Source of the DNA: Virgisporangium aliadipatigenens
GTDB taxonomy: Bacteria; Actinomycetota; Actinomycetes; Mycobacteriales; Micromonosporaceae
NCBI RefSeq assembly: GCF_016863615.1
Contig: NZ_BOPF01000019.1
Span: forward strand, 1 to 64,000
Reading direction: 5' to 3'
DNA length: 64,000 bases
Both the position numbers and the translations under genes were made by a program. The notes beneath the pieces were generated by a model that worked only from the letters and a program-made list of their open reading frames with translations, ran no database searches and was not told the origin of the DNA. Position 1 is the stretch's first letter. Each line of letters begins with the position of its first letter. Shown here one piece after another: positions 26,925 through 34,809 of this stretch.

Positions 26925-27631
26925 GACGCGTCCGATCCCGCCTCACGCAGCGCGTACCCGAAGCCCCGCCGGGTGGCGATCAGCGGCGGGCCGTACCGGT
27001 CGAGCTTGCGCCGCAGGTAGCCGACGTAGGTGTCGACGACGTTCGAGGCGCTGCCGAAGTCGTAGTCCCACACCGCTTCCAGGATCTGGGCACGGGACAG
27101 TACCCGCCCGGGATTGGCCATCAGGTACCGGAGCAACTTGAACTCGGTGGGCGACAGGGCCACGAGCGTGCCGGCACGGCGGACCTGGACGGCGCCCTCG
27201 TCCAGTTCCAGGTCAGCGAAGCGCAGCACCCCCGGCAGGGGCGGCCCGTCACCGACCGGTCGGATCCGGCGCAGCACCGCGCGGATGCGGGCCAGCAGTT
27301 CGTCGACCGCGAACGGCTTCGTCACGTAGTCGTCGCCGCCGTACGTGAGCCCCGTGACGGTGTCGCGGGGCGCGTCCCGGGCGGTCAGGAACACGATGCC
27401 GAGTTCGTGTCCCGCGGCGCGCAGGTCGCGACACACATCGAACCCCTCACCGTCGGGCAGCATCACGTCGAGCACCACGAGATCGGGTCGATCGGCGGCG
27501 GCGCGGCGCAACGCCTCCGCAGCCGTCCCCGCGGTGCTGACCGCGAAACCGTGAAAGCCCAGCACGGTGACGAGCATGTCGACGATGTTCGGCTGGTCGT
27601 CGACGACCAGCACCCGAACCGGTCCATCCAT
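26918..27631 (-). CDS. OmpR/PhoB-type response regulator
   Basis: Starting at ATG 27631 (MDGPVRVLVVDDQPN), the 237-residue protein has a receiver domain with DD at the acidic pocket, phospho-acceptor in LVVLDVMLPDGEG, Thr in FLTAR and Lys in YVTKPFA. A winged-helix DNA-binding domain follows (LSPTEFKLLRYLMANPGRVL; VDTYVGYLRRKLD; TRRGFGYAL). It is first in the operon with the kinase, DUF2993 and MMPL genes and probably regulates them. Confidence 0.92.
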   Translation of the reverse strand: MDGPVRVLVVDDQPNIVDMLVTVLGFHGFAVSTAGTAAEALRRAAADRPDLVVLDVMLPDGEGFDVCRDLRAAGHELGIVFLTARDAPRDTVTGLTYGGDDYVTKPFAVDELLARIRAVLRRIRPVGDGPPLPGVLRFADLELDEGAVQVRRAGTLVALSPTEFKLLRYLMANPGRVLSRAQILEAVWDYDFGSASNVVDTYVGYLRRKLDRYGPPLIATRRGFGYALREAGSDASW

Positions 27632-27749
27632 GACGGCATCCCAGCACAGCACGATGTGAATTCGATGAGAACTGCGGCCCGACGCCTGCCCTCTCCTCGT
27701 GCCGTCTCATGTTGAGGGACATGTCCGCGCCGAGCAGCCTCTCGGCGTT

Positions 27750-28437
27750 GTGGACGCCCTGGTGCCTGGGCCCTCGCTTGTCACGCACGCCGCCCCGGCA
27801 TCGCCCGCCTCGCCGTCGACCTCGAGGTCGACCCCAAGCCCCGTCAAGGCAGCCATCGCCGTGCTGCGGCGCACCGGCCTGCTGCGCCTCGTGAGCGCCG
27901 GCGGCCGCTCCCGCCGTGCCGATGAGTACCAACTCGTCATACCGGTAGACCTTCTCGACCGCGACGACCTCGAAGTGCTCTCCCCCGCCGCTCACGACCT
28001 GGCGATCGAGATCACCCGCACCGAGCTGCGCGGTCGCCCGGCCGCCACGACCGACCCGCGACTGGCCCGCGAGGCTGCCGACACGCAGACCCCTCGACGG
28101 CCCGACATCTCCACCCGCGACTTCTCGGATGCGGGCCCCGTCGATGCCGCCGCCGGCACAGCGCAGGCCCTACCGGTACTTGTGTGCAGACCCCGTCGGT
28201 GCCTGCCACCACCCACAGACCTGCCACCGCTATGACCACCCACCTCGACGGCAGTGCCTGTACCGACGTTGCCGCACCGCGCCCACGTACGCGCATAACG
28301 GCCCCGACATCAGCCTCCACGAAATGTCCGCACGGGCTGACCAGCGGCCAACGACCCGACGGGCGACCCGCGTGCGCTCTGTGCCGGCGACACCGCATCA
28401 CCACGGCGAGCGGCAGAGTCGACGGGCCGTCGATGCC
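27750..28437 (+). pseudogene. Decayed helix-turn-helix / zinc-finger gene of mobile-element type
   Basis: Pieces in different plus-strand frames read in order: KAAIAVLRRTGLLRLVSAGG, RRADEYQLVIPVDLLDR, EVLSPAAHDLAIEITRTEL; then YRYLCADPVGACHHPQTCH; then LDGSACTDVAAPRPRTRI and GRPACALCRRHRI. This order of winged-helix and cysteine-rich parts recalls hypothetical proteins of actinomycete integrative elements. No single frame covers it and no start codon with a ribosome site is present, so I call it a remnant. Confidence 0.5.
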
Positions 28438-28689
28438 AGTGGTGATGCCTTGATCTGCTCAAGCGTCGTTAAGCCGATCCAAACGGTGCTCCGCTCCGGG
28501 GCTACAGCAATTGCCGCAGATGTCGCGTGGCACGCAGGTCCATGGCAGCGGAGGCCCGTGGGCTCCGCAACGACTGCGCCGGCCCGGTCCCGAGCGACGT
28601 TCGTACCGAACTCGCTCACCCCGGCCGCCCGCGCGACGCCGACGTTGTCCACGGCCGTGCCGGCCTTACCCAGAGCCCGTTCCGGATCC

Positions 28690-28880
28690 GTGGGGAACGC
28701 CGACCTTGCGCACGATCACTACTTCCGACGGCGCGTGCAGCGCCGCAGCTATCTCGAAGGCGAGCGGAACACCGCCGCGCGGCAGGTCCAGCACCACGGC
28801 ACGGTGCCGCACGGTCGAGCCACCCGCCCCGCCAGTCGCCGGCCCGCGTCCCTGCGATCACGAATCGCCTGGCGCGCCCT
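28690..28880 (-). pseudogene. Decayed phosphoribosyltransferase of dormancy-regulon type
   Basis: Minus-strand frames read [15 protein letters not shown] and then, after a frameshift, [20 protein letters not shown] followed by [24 protein letters not shown] and VRKLGVP are hallmarks of the phosphoribosyltransferases found in DosR-type regulons. The PRPP-binding part further on is gone and a TAA follows shortly after. Confidence 0.6.
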
Positions 28881-28897
28881 CCTCGTCGCCTCTTCGC

Positions 28898-29155
28898 TCA
28901 GCGCCCGGGCGGGACGGTGAACGGCTTACGCGCGGCGTCAGCCCGGGCCAACGCGGCCATCTCCGCGCGGTACCGCGCCGCGGACAGCTGACCCGCCAGC
29001 AACCGGCGGGCGAGCCGCTCCTCGACGGCGTACAACGGCGTCTGCGGCGCCGGCGTTGACGGCGGCGCCTTCTGCCGGCCCGGGGTCGGCGCAGCGTAGG
29101 CGCACAGCCAGAGCGCCAGCAGGACCATCGCGAACAGGCTGAGCCAGCCGATCAT
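28898..29155 (-). CDS. Single-TM small protein with SHOCT-like C-terminus (1 of 3)
   Basis: Starting at ATG 29155, the 85-residue protein has one N-terminal membrane helix (MIGWLSLFAMVLLALWLCAY), a Pro/Ala-rich linker and a C-terminal helix pair with ERLARRLLAGQLSAARYRAE and MAALARAD. The pattern of a short helical hairpin with ArY.R..M..L is like SHOCT domains and is shared by the genes at 36408 and 55353. It lies 22 bases downstream of the membrane protein gene at 29178, probably in one operon. Function unknown. Confidence 0.7.
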   Translation of the reverse strand: MIGWLSLFAMVLLALWLCAYAAPTPGRQKAPPSTPAPQTPLYAVEERLARRLLAGQLSAARYRAEMAALARADAARKPFTVPPGR

Positions 29156-29177
29156 CGTCTCCACCTCCCCGGGACCG

Positions 29178-29642
29178 TCAGCCCGGCCCAACGGACCGCC
29201 GCCCGCCACCGCGGAGTTCCCGCACCAGCCGGGTCGCCTGGGCGATCACGTCGATCGCGGTGCCGACGAGGGCAACGGCGAGCACGAGCCGCACCGGCAC
29301 CCGCCACACCGCGTCGTCGGCGAACGTGAACGGGAAGACCGCCCAGATCCGCACCAGCGACCACCACGCCACCGCCGAGCCCAGCAGCCGGCCGTAGGCC
29401 GTGAACCAGGCCACGGCCCCGACGCTGAACGCCAGGTTGACCGCGACACCGACGACGAGCGACAGCGCGACGGGTCCGAGCACGTGCGGCGTCCGTTCGG
29501 TGAGGAACGGCACGACGTCCCAGCCGGGCCATGCGTAGATGAGATACAGCAGCACCAGGTTGACCGTCGCGGCGGCGGTGTACCCGAGCCGTTCGCCCAG
29601 CCGGAGCGAACCCGGCCGGTGCAGGTCCTGACGCGTGTCCAT
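29178..29642 (-). CDS. Four-helix membrane protein, unknown function
   Basis: The ATG at 29642 (MDTRQDLHRPGSLRLGERLG) is preceded by GGGAGGGGAACGTC. Four helices follow: YTAAATVNLVLLYLIYAWPG, VLGPVALSLVVGVAVNLAFS, then a segment around VAWFTAYGRLLGSAVAWWSL, and VRLVLAVALVGTAIDVIAQA. The frame upstream of 29642 is Arg-rich and lies over the divergent promoter. Two DevR-box-like sites lie in that region, so it may belong to the dormancy regulon. Confidence 0.7.
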   Translation of the reverse strand: MDTRQDLHRPGSLRLGERLGYTAAATVNLVLLYLIYAWPGWDVVPFLTERTPHVLGPVALSLVVGVAVNLAFSVGAVAWFTAYGRLLGSAVAWWSLVRIWAVFPFTFADDAVWRVPVRLVLAVALVGTAIDVIAQATRLVRELRGGGRRSVGPG

Positions 29643-29729
29643 GACGTTCCCCTCCCGTGGATCCCGCCGGTTCCCACCGTGCGTCGTGGCGGGCGGCGTG
29701 CGGCAGGGCCGGACGTCCCGGCAGCCGGC

Positions 29730-29743
29730 GGGACGATCGGCCC
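29730..29743. promoter_or_regulatory. DevR-box-like site GGGACGATCGGCCC
   Basis: The two half-sites GGGAC and GGCCC with a four-base spacer differ by one base from a perfect GGGACnnnnGTCCC palindrome. It lies in the divergent region between 29642 and 29831, about 87 bases from each start. Confidence 0.45.
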
Positions 29744-29795
29744 ACGGCCGTGCGGTCCGCCGCCCCTGCCGCACGCCGTCCGCATGACGAAGCCT

Positions 29796-29809
29796 GGGAC
29801 CGTAGGCCC
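29796..29809. promoter_or_regulatory. DevR-box-like site GGGACCGTAGGCCC
   Basis: This is a second imperfect palindrome of the same type, 53 bases from the first and ending 21 bases before the protease gene. Two spaced boxes are usual in DosR-controlled promoters. Confidence 0.45.
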
Positions 29810-29830
29810 GAACGCGGATCGGAGACGGCG

Positions 29831-30322
29831 ATGGCCACGCATCCACCGATGTCCCCCGTCGTGGTGATCGGCGTCGGCAACCCCTACCGCCGCGACGACG
29901 GCGTCGGTCCGGCCGTCATCGAGTTGCTGCGCGAGCGCCGCCTTTGCGGGGTGGACCTGGCGGAGACCGACGGCGAGGCCGTGGCTCTCATCGCGATGTG
30001 GGACCGCAGGCGTCTCGCCATCCTGGTCGACGCCGTGTGCGCCGACCCGCCTCATCCGGGTCGGGTGCACCGCCTGACCGTTCCCCGTCCGAGCATCGAA
30101 CGGGCCCGCGCCGCCAACTCCCACGGCATGGATCTCGGCGACACCGTCGAACTGGCACGGGAACTCGGCCGCCTTCCCGACCGCATGACGGTCTACGCCG
30201 TCGAGGCCGCCGATACCGGTTTCGGGCCCGACCTGACGCCGGCGGTGGCCGCGGCCGCGCGCCACATAGCGGACGAGATCGCCGCCGACATCGCCGCCAA
30301 TGCGCAAAGGAGTTCACGATGA
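29831..30322 (+). CDS. Hydrogenase maturation protease (peptidase M52 family)
   Basis: The 163-residue protein begins MATHPPMSPVVVIGVGNPYR at ATG 29831. GVGNPYRRDDGVGPAVIELL contains the Gly-Asn and Asp-Asp residues that bind nickel in HyaD/HycI-type endopeptidases; AILVDAV and the AHGMDLG-like stretch SHGMDLGDTVELARELG are also family features. Such enzymes cut the C-terminal tail of the [NiFe]-hydrogenase large subunit after nickel insertion. No hydrogenase subunits are in this window, so its substrate lies elsewhere. Two upstream DevR-like boxes suggest hypoxic control. Confidence 0.85.
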   Translation: MATHPPMSPVVVIGVGNPYRRDDGVGPAVIELLRERRLCGVDLAETDGEAVALIAMWDRRRLAILVDAVCADPPHPGRVHRLTVPRPSIERARAANSHGMDLGDTVELARELGRLPDRMTVYAVEAADTGFGPDLTPAVAAAARHIADEIAADIAANAQRSSR

Positions 30323-30378
30323 TCGGAAAGCTCGGCCTTCCGCCCGGCTCGCCGCGGATCTACCGATCGCCCCCGTAA
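30319..30378 (+). CDS. Possible 19-residue peptide or truncated gene
   Basis: The ATG at 30319 overlaps the protease stop codon (ATGA) and is preceded by AAAGGAG at ideal spacing. It encodes MIGKLGLPPGSPRIYRSPP and stops with TAA. The excellent start on so short a frame suggests either a leader-type peptide or the head of a gene whose body was deleted. Confidence 0.4.
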   Translation: MIGKLGLPPGSPRIYRSPP

Positions 30379-30454
30379 CCGGTCGTGACCTGGTTCCGTG
30401 CCGCCCTCGACACGAGTTCCGTCGGCGGGACCGGTCTGTCGACGAACCCGACGG

Positions 30455-31102
30455 CTACGCCCGTTTGGTGGCATGGATGCGTTCGACGCTGCCGGCCTTG
30501 AGGCGTTCGGTCTCGACGATGTCGAATCCGGCCGCCGCCACGAGGGCGAGCTGGCGGCGGGTGAAGTGTTCCCCGGCGGCGGGGATGGTGATGCGTTCGA
30601 GCAGCCATTGCGCGGCGCGCACAGGCGGCCAGGTGCTGGCCACATGATCCAGCAGTAGGATCCGGCCGCCGGGAACGAGGACGCGGTGCATCTGGGCGAT
30701 CGCGGTGGCGGGGTTCGGGATGGAGCACAGGGACAGGGCGCAGACGACGGTGTCGAAGGAGGCGTCGTCGAACGGGAGGTGTTCGGCGTCGCCCTCGTGC
30801 AGGTCGATCGTGCGGTTGAGGTCGGTGGCACGTCGGCGGGCGATGGCGAGCATGGCGGGGCTGAGGTCGATGCCGGTGAGCTGTACGCCTGACGGGTAGT
30901 GGGGCAGGCTGCGGCCGGTACCGACGGCGACGTCGAGGACACGTCCGCGGGCCCGGGTGCCGAGCCATTCGCGCCCGCCGCCGAACTGGACCTTTTCGAA
31001 GAAGGCGATCTGCTTGTCGTAGCTGGGTGCGCCCTTGTCCCAGACGCGGCGTTGTTTGGCGGTGGCGGCCTCGGCGGCGCTGGGTTTGGCGGTGCCGGTC
31101 AT
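30455..31102 (-). CDS. Class I SAM-dependent methyltransferase
   Basis: The 215-residue protein (MTGTAKPSAAEAATAKQRRV) has the N-terminal region VWDKGAPSYDKQIAFFEKV, motif I RVLDVAVGTGRSLPHYPSG, then LTGIDLSPAMLAIARRRATD and DTVVCALSLCSIPNP. This layout matches UbiE/phosphatidylethanolamine-methyltransferase-like enzymes. It lies 19 bases downstream of the TetR gene on the same strand, so the regulator probably controls it. The substrate is unknown. Confidence 0.85.
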   Translation of the reverse strand: MTGTAKPSAAEAATAKQRRVWDKGAPSYDKQIAFFEKVQFGGGREWLGTRARGRVLDVAVGTGRSLPHYPSGVQLTGIDLSPAMLAIARRRATDLNRTIDLHEGDAEHLPFDDASFDTVVCALSLCSIPNPATAIAQMHRVLVPGGRILLLDHVASTWPPVRAAQWLLERITIPAAGEHFTRRQLALVAAAGFDIVETERLKAGSVERIHATKRA

Positions 31103-31121
31103 GGTGGTGGGTCCTTCCGGG

Positions 31122-31730
31122 TCATGGGGCGGGAAGGGTGCACCGCACGTCGGTGGCGGCTGCGGTGATGACGCCCATGACGACCTGTCGTACGCGGTCG
31201 CCGGCGCGTTGTGGGTCGGGTTGGCCGGCGTCGAGCCAGGCGATGACGGCCTCGATCGCGGCTACCGGGGCGAGTTGGGCGGCCCACCGGGCCAGTGCCG
31301 GGTCCGGGACGAACGCGGAGATCTGCTGGTGCGCGGCGGCGGTGGTGTCGGCGCGGAACTTCTCGATGCGTTCCTTGAACTCCGGTTCGCGCACGGCGTG
31401 CTGGAACAGCAGCCGGAACCCGGCCGGCGATTCGGCGGCGGCGGCGAGCAGCCCGTCGACGCTGGCGTCGGTGAACCCACCGACGGGTTCCTCGACGTGT
31501 GCTTCCAGCCGGGTGCACATGCGGTCCAGGACGGCCTGGTAGAGGTCGGTCTTGGAGTCGAAGTGCCGGTACAGGATCACCCGCGTGATGCCGGCCTCGG
31601 TAGCGATCTCGTCCAGCCCGGTCGCGGCGAAGCCGTTGCGGGCGAACGCCTCGGTCGCCGCCGCGAGGATCTGCTCTCGACGCTCGGCCCGGGGCAGCCG
31701 GCGTGCCGGCTCCTGGTTGCCTTCCACCAT
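31122..31730 (-). CDS. TetR-family transcriptional regulator
   Basis: The ATG at 31730 (MVEGNQEPARRLPRAERREQ) is preceded by GAGGGTGCGTCA, which decides the start over longer frames. The helix-turn-helix reads ILAAATEAFARNGFAATGLD, then EIATEAGITRVILYRHFDSK. The C-terminal domain is helical. It is followed by the methyltransferase gene in the same operon and preceded by a long inverted repeat that could be its operator. Confidence 0.88.
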   Translation of the reverse strand: MVEGNQEPARRLPRAERREQILAAATEAFARNGFAATGLDEIATEAGITRVILYRHFDSKTDLYQAVLDRMCTRLEAHVEEPVGGFTDASVDGLLAAAAESPAGFRLLFQHAVREPEFKERIEKFRADTTAAAHQQISAFVPDPALARWAAQLAPVAAIEAVIAWLDAGQPDPQRAGDRVRQVVMGVITAAATDVRCTLPAP

Positions 31731-31762
31731 TGACGCACCCTCGTTCACTCGTTGACGCCAAA

Positions 31763-31796
31763 GTGTACTTAGATAGATGTTCACTCGGAAGTACAC
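31763..31796. promoter_or_regulatory. Inverted repeat, probable TetR operator
   Basis: GTGTACTT at 31763-31770 and AAGTACAC at 31789-31796 are exact inverse complements, 18 bases apart, 33 bases upstream of the TetR start. The sequence between is AT-rich for this genome, as expected of a promoter. Autoregulation is likely. Confidence 0.65.
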
Positions 31797-31891
31797 ATCT
31801 TGGGCGAGCGCACGGGTCCGGTGGATCCCGGGCGGGCGCCGATGCGTATCCATCAGCAGGAACGCCGACCACGGGTGAGGCAGGGTTGAAC

Positions 31892-32743
31892 ATGGAATCC
31901 GAGCCGGGCACCGAGCCATCTACGGCAACCGTCGTGCCTGAGTACCGCAAGCCCGACGACGCAGAGCCGGCGCCTCCCGAGGAACAACCGTCGCGACGCC
32001 TTCCCGTCATGGGGCTGTTGATCACCGGCTCTTTGGTGGCGATCGTGATACTGGCCGCGGTCACGATCATGCCGTTCGTCGACCCACCGGAGAACGAGGT
32101 GCGCACGTCGGCGTCACCGGGATTCACCAGGTCTCCCCACACGGTGACCGGTCCGCTCGGCTCGACGAAGAACGCGGAGTTCGAACTCGCCGTCGGTGTC
32201 GCCACCGTGGTGGTGCGCGCCGCCGACCTCGGCGACAACCTGTACCGCGCGTCGACGGCGGAGGGCGCGCGGTCCGTGCCGCGCGTCTCCCAGGAGAACG
32301 GGCAGGTCCGGCTGCGGGTCGCCAACGTGTTCGACAGCGACAGCGGCGACGAGGTCACGATGGAACTGAACCAGCGGGTGCGGTGGCTCGTCACGATGAC
32401 CGGCGGCTCGCAGTCGGCGTCCGTGGACCTGCGGTCGGCGGATCTCGCCGGGGTCAACTTCGTCGGCGGGGTCGCACGTATCGAACTGTGGCTGCCGGCA
32501 CCGAAGGGTGAGGTCCGGGTGGCGGTCTCCGGCGGCGCCCGCGACGTGGTGGTACACGTGCCGGACGGCGTTCCGGTGCGGGTCGGCCTCAGCCGTGGTG
32601 CGGCGAAGGCCACCGTCGACGGCTCGACGCGCACGGGAATCGCCGCCGGCACGCGCCTGACACCCGCCAGTTGGAACGCCGCCCGGAACCGCTACGACAT
32701 CGACGCGCCCGGCGGACTGGGAACCCTGTCGGTCGGCCGCTGA
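31892..32743 (+). CDS. Membrane-anchored protein with an outside beta domain
   Basis: The ATG at 31892 starts MESEPGTEPSTATVVPEYRK, an acidic cytoplasmic tail, then one helix (VMGLLITGSLVAIVILAAVT) at about 39-60. The outside part has repeated beta-strand patterns such as FELAVGVATVVVRAADLGDN, SASVDLRSADLAGVNFVGGV and VSGGARDVVVHVPDGVPVRV, resembling DUF4097-type adhesin-like sheets. It is divergent from the TetR gene and might share its operator. Function unknown. Confidence 0.7.
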   Translation: MESEPGTEPSTATVVPEYRKPDDAEPAPPEEQPSRRLPVMGLLITGSLVAIVILAAVTIMPFVDPPENEVRTSASPGFTRSPHTVTGPLGSTKNAEFELAVGVATVVVRAADLGDNLYRASTAEGARSVPRVSQENGQVRLRVANVFDSDSGDEVTMELNQRVRWLVTMTGGSQSASVDLRSADLAGVNFVGGVARIELWLPAPKGEVRVAVSGGARDVVVHVPDGVPVRVGLSRGAAKATVDGSTRTGIAAGTRLTPASWNAARNRYDIDAPGGLGTLSVGR

Positions 32744-33062
32744 CCGCCACTCGCGAGTAAGCGGGCCACACCGCCGACGGGGGCGAGCCGGCGGATCGGC
32801 AAGTTCAGCCCCGCCGTTTCCCGGCCGACCGCCTGTAACTTTCAGGCCGCCCCGTCGCGGGTGGGCGATGCCGTCGCGCTCGCCGGTCGGGTGCGATGCG
32901 GCAGGTGTTCGCGGCCTGATCAGGCAACGCGGAGCGACCGGCCGGTCGATGCCGCCGGGGCAGGCGGCCCCGCCTCCGGGCTTCCGCTTGACGCACCGAA
33001 ACGGACGGCGCCACGCTCCCGTCGAAGCATGTCGATGCATCGAGCGATGGGAGATGCCGGTC
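32744..33062. other. Intergenic region before the glycanase gene
   Basis: No gene is supported. The last bases hold GGGAG as ribosome site for the start at 33063. I found no DevR-like box and no cellulose-regulator-type palindrome (TGGGAGCGCTCCCA). Confidence 0.5.
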
Positions 33063-34706
33063 ATGAGGACTCGACCACGGCCCCGACGGGCGTATGCCGT
33101 CGGGATGGCGCTGTCACTCGTGGCGGGAGGACTCGTCGTCCAGCCGGCTCCCGCCGCCGCCGACCCGGGCCTGACGCTGTCGGTGGACGTCTCCGCTGCC
33201 CGGCACCCGATCAGTCGGGACATCTACGGGCTGAACGGCGCGGACCCGGCGTTCGCCGCCGAGATCGGCATGCCGGTGGCGCGGTGGGGCGGCAACGCCT
33301 CCACCCGGTACAACTACACCAACCACACCTACAACACGGGCAGCGACTGGTACTTCGAGAACATCGTCGCCGGGCCCGACAACACGCTCGAGTCGTTCGT
33401 CCGGATCAACAGGGCCCGGGGTACGAAGCAGATCGTCACGGTGCCGATGAGCGGATGGGTGGCCAAGGACTCACCGGATCAGCACCCGTTCGCCTGCGGA
33501 TTCCCGGCCACCCGCTTCCCGCAGCAGGACTCGTTCGACCAGTGGGACCCCAACTGCGGCAACGGCCGGCAGGGCGGTGTGAACCTGACCGGGGCCGACC
33601 CCACCGACACTTCCATCCCGGTCGACGCCTCTTTCGACGGTGCGATGGTGTCGCACCTGGTGAGCCAGTTCGGTCCGGCGGCGCGTGGCGGCGTGGCGAT
33701 CTACGAACTCGACAACGAGCCGGTGCTGTGGAGTTCCACCCACCGCGACGTGCACCCCGACCCGGTCACGTACGACGAACTGGGCGGCAAGGGCACGGCG
33801 ACGGCCGCGGCGATCAAGGCCGCCGACCCGAGCGCCGCGGTGCTCGGCCCGTCGGGCTGGGGCTACTGCGAGTGGATCGCCTCCGGGCTGGACGGCTGCT
33901 CGCCGGGTGCCGACGCGGCCGCGCACGGCGGGCTCAACCTCTCGCAGTGGTACCTCAAGAACATGAAGGACTACAGCGACGCCCACGGTGGGAAGCGCTT
34001 CCTCGACTACTTCGACCAGCACTACTACCCGCAGATCAGCGGCGGGCAGGATGCCGAGGCCAACGCGCTGCGGCTGCGGTCGACCCGGTCGCTGTGGGAC
34101 CCCACGTACGTGGAGGAGTCCTGGATCGGCCCGGGTGGTGTCAACGCCCCGCCGCTGCAGTTCATCCGCACGATGAAGTCCTGGATCGCGCAGTACTACC
34201 CCGGGACGAAGACCGCCATCACCGAGTACAACTGGGGCGCGCTGGACAGCATCAACGGCGCCCTCACCCAGGCCGACGTCCTCGGCATCTTCGGCCGCGA
34301 GGGCCTCGACCTCGCGACCATGTGGGGAGAGCCGCAGCCCACTCAGCCCGGCGCCTACGCGTTTCGGATGTACCGCAACTACGACGGCAAGGGCGGCCGG
34401 TTCGGTGACGTGAGCGTCTCGGCGACCAGCAGCGACCAGGGGCAGCTCGCGGTGTACGGCGCGCAGCGGCTGCGCGACAAGGCACTGACCCTCATGGTCA
34501 TCAACAAGACCGGCACCGACCTGACCTCGCCCCTGTCGATCGCCGGGTTCCACGCCAACCGCAAGGCCCAGCGGTTCACCTACGGCCCGGCCGATCTGGG
34601 CGCCATCGCGCGCGGCGCCGACCTCCCGGTGACCGGCGGCACGATCACCGCCACGTACCCGGCCAACTCCATCACCCTGCTCGTGCTACCCGCCCGCCAA
34701 CACTGA
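33063..34706 (+). CDS. Secreted glycoside hydrolase family 44 (endoglucanase/xyloglucanase type)
   Basis: The start ATG 33063 has GGGAG upstream. Residues 1-35 are a signal peptide (RPRRAYAVGMALSLVAGGLV, cut near PAAAD). The mature chain follows GH44: VSAARHPISRDIYGLNGADP, RWGGNASTRYNYTNHTYNT, acid/base Glu219 in YELDNEP and nucleophile Glu388 in ITEYNWG. The spacing of the two glutamates, 169 residues, fits the family. A small C-terminal beta domain follows, but no carbohydrate-binding module. It should cut beta-1,4-glucans outside the cell. It is an odd neighbour for dormancy genes. Confidence 0.9.
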   Translation: MRTRPRPRRAYAVGMALSLVAGGLVVQPAPAAADPGLTLSVDVSAARHPISRDIYGLNGADPAFAAEIGMPVARWGGNASTRYNYTNHTYNTGSDWYFENIVAGPDNTLESFVRINRARGTKQIVTVPMSGWVAKDSPDQHPFACGFPATRFPQQDSFDQWDPNCGNGRQGGVNLTGADPTDTSIPVDASFDGAMVSHLVSQFGPAARGGVAIYELDNEPVLWSSTHRDVHPDPVTYDELGGKGTATAAAIKAADPSAAVLGPSGWGYCEWIASGLDGCSPGADAAAHGGLNLSQWYLKNMKDYSDAHGGKRFLDYFDQHYYPQISGGQDAEANALRLRSTRSLWDPTYVEESWIGPGGVNAPPLQFIRTMKSWIAQYYPGTKTAITEYNWGALDSINGALTQADVLGIFGREGLDLATMWGEPQPTQPGAYAFRMYRNYDGKGGRFGDVSVSATSSDQGQLAVYGAQRLRDKALTLMVINKTGTDLTSPLSIAGFHANRKAQRFTYGPADLGAIARGADLPVTGGTITATYPANSITLLVLPARQH

Positions 34707-34739
34707 CCGGACGGCTCCGTGGCATGCGATGCCGTGGAC

Positions 34740-34775
34740 GACGCGGAGCGGACATGACGCATCCCGCTCCGCGTC
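34740..34775. terminator. Bidirectional hairpin between convergent genes
   Basis: GACGCGGAGCGG (34740-34751) and CCGCTCCGCGTC (34764-34775) form a perfect 12-bp stem with a 12-base loop. It sits between the ends of the GH44 gene and the DUF4389 gene. There is no U-tract, as is common in actinomycetes. Confidence 0.65.
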
Positions 34776-34809
34776 GCCGTCCCGGTTGTCGGGCGTCGCG
34801 CCGGCGCGC

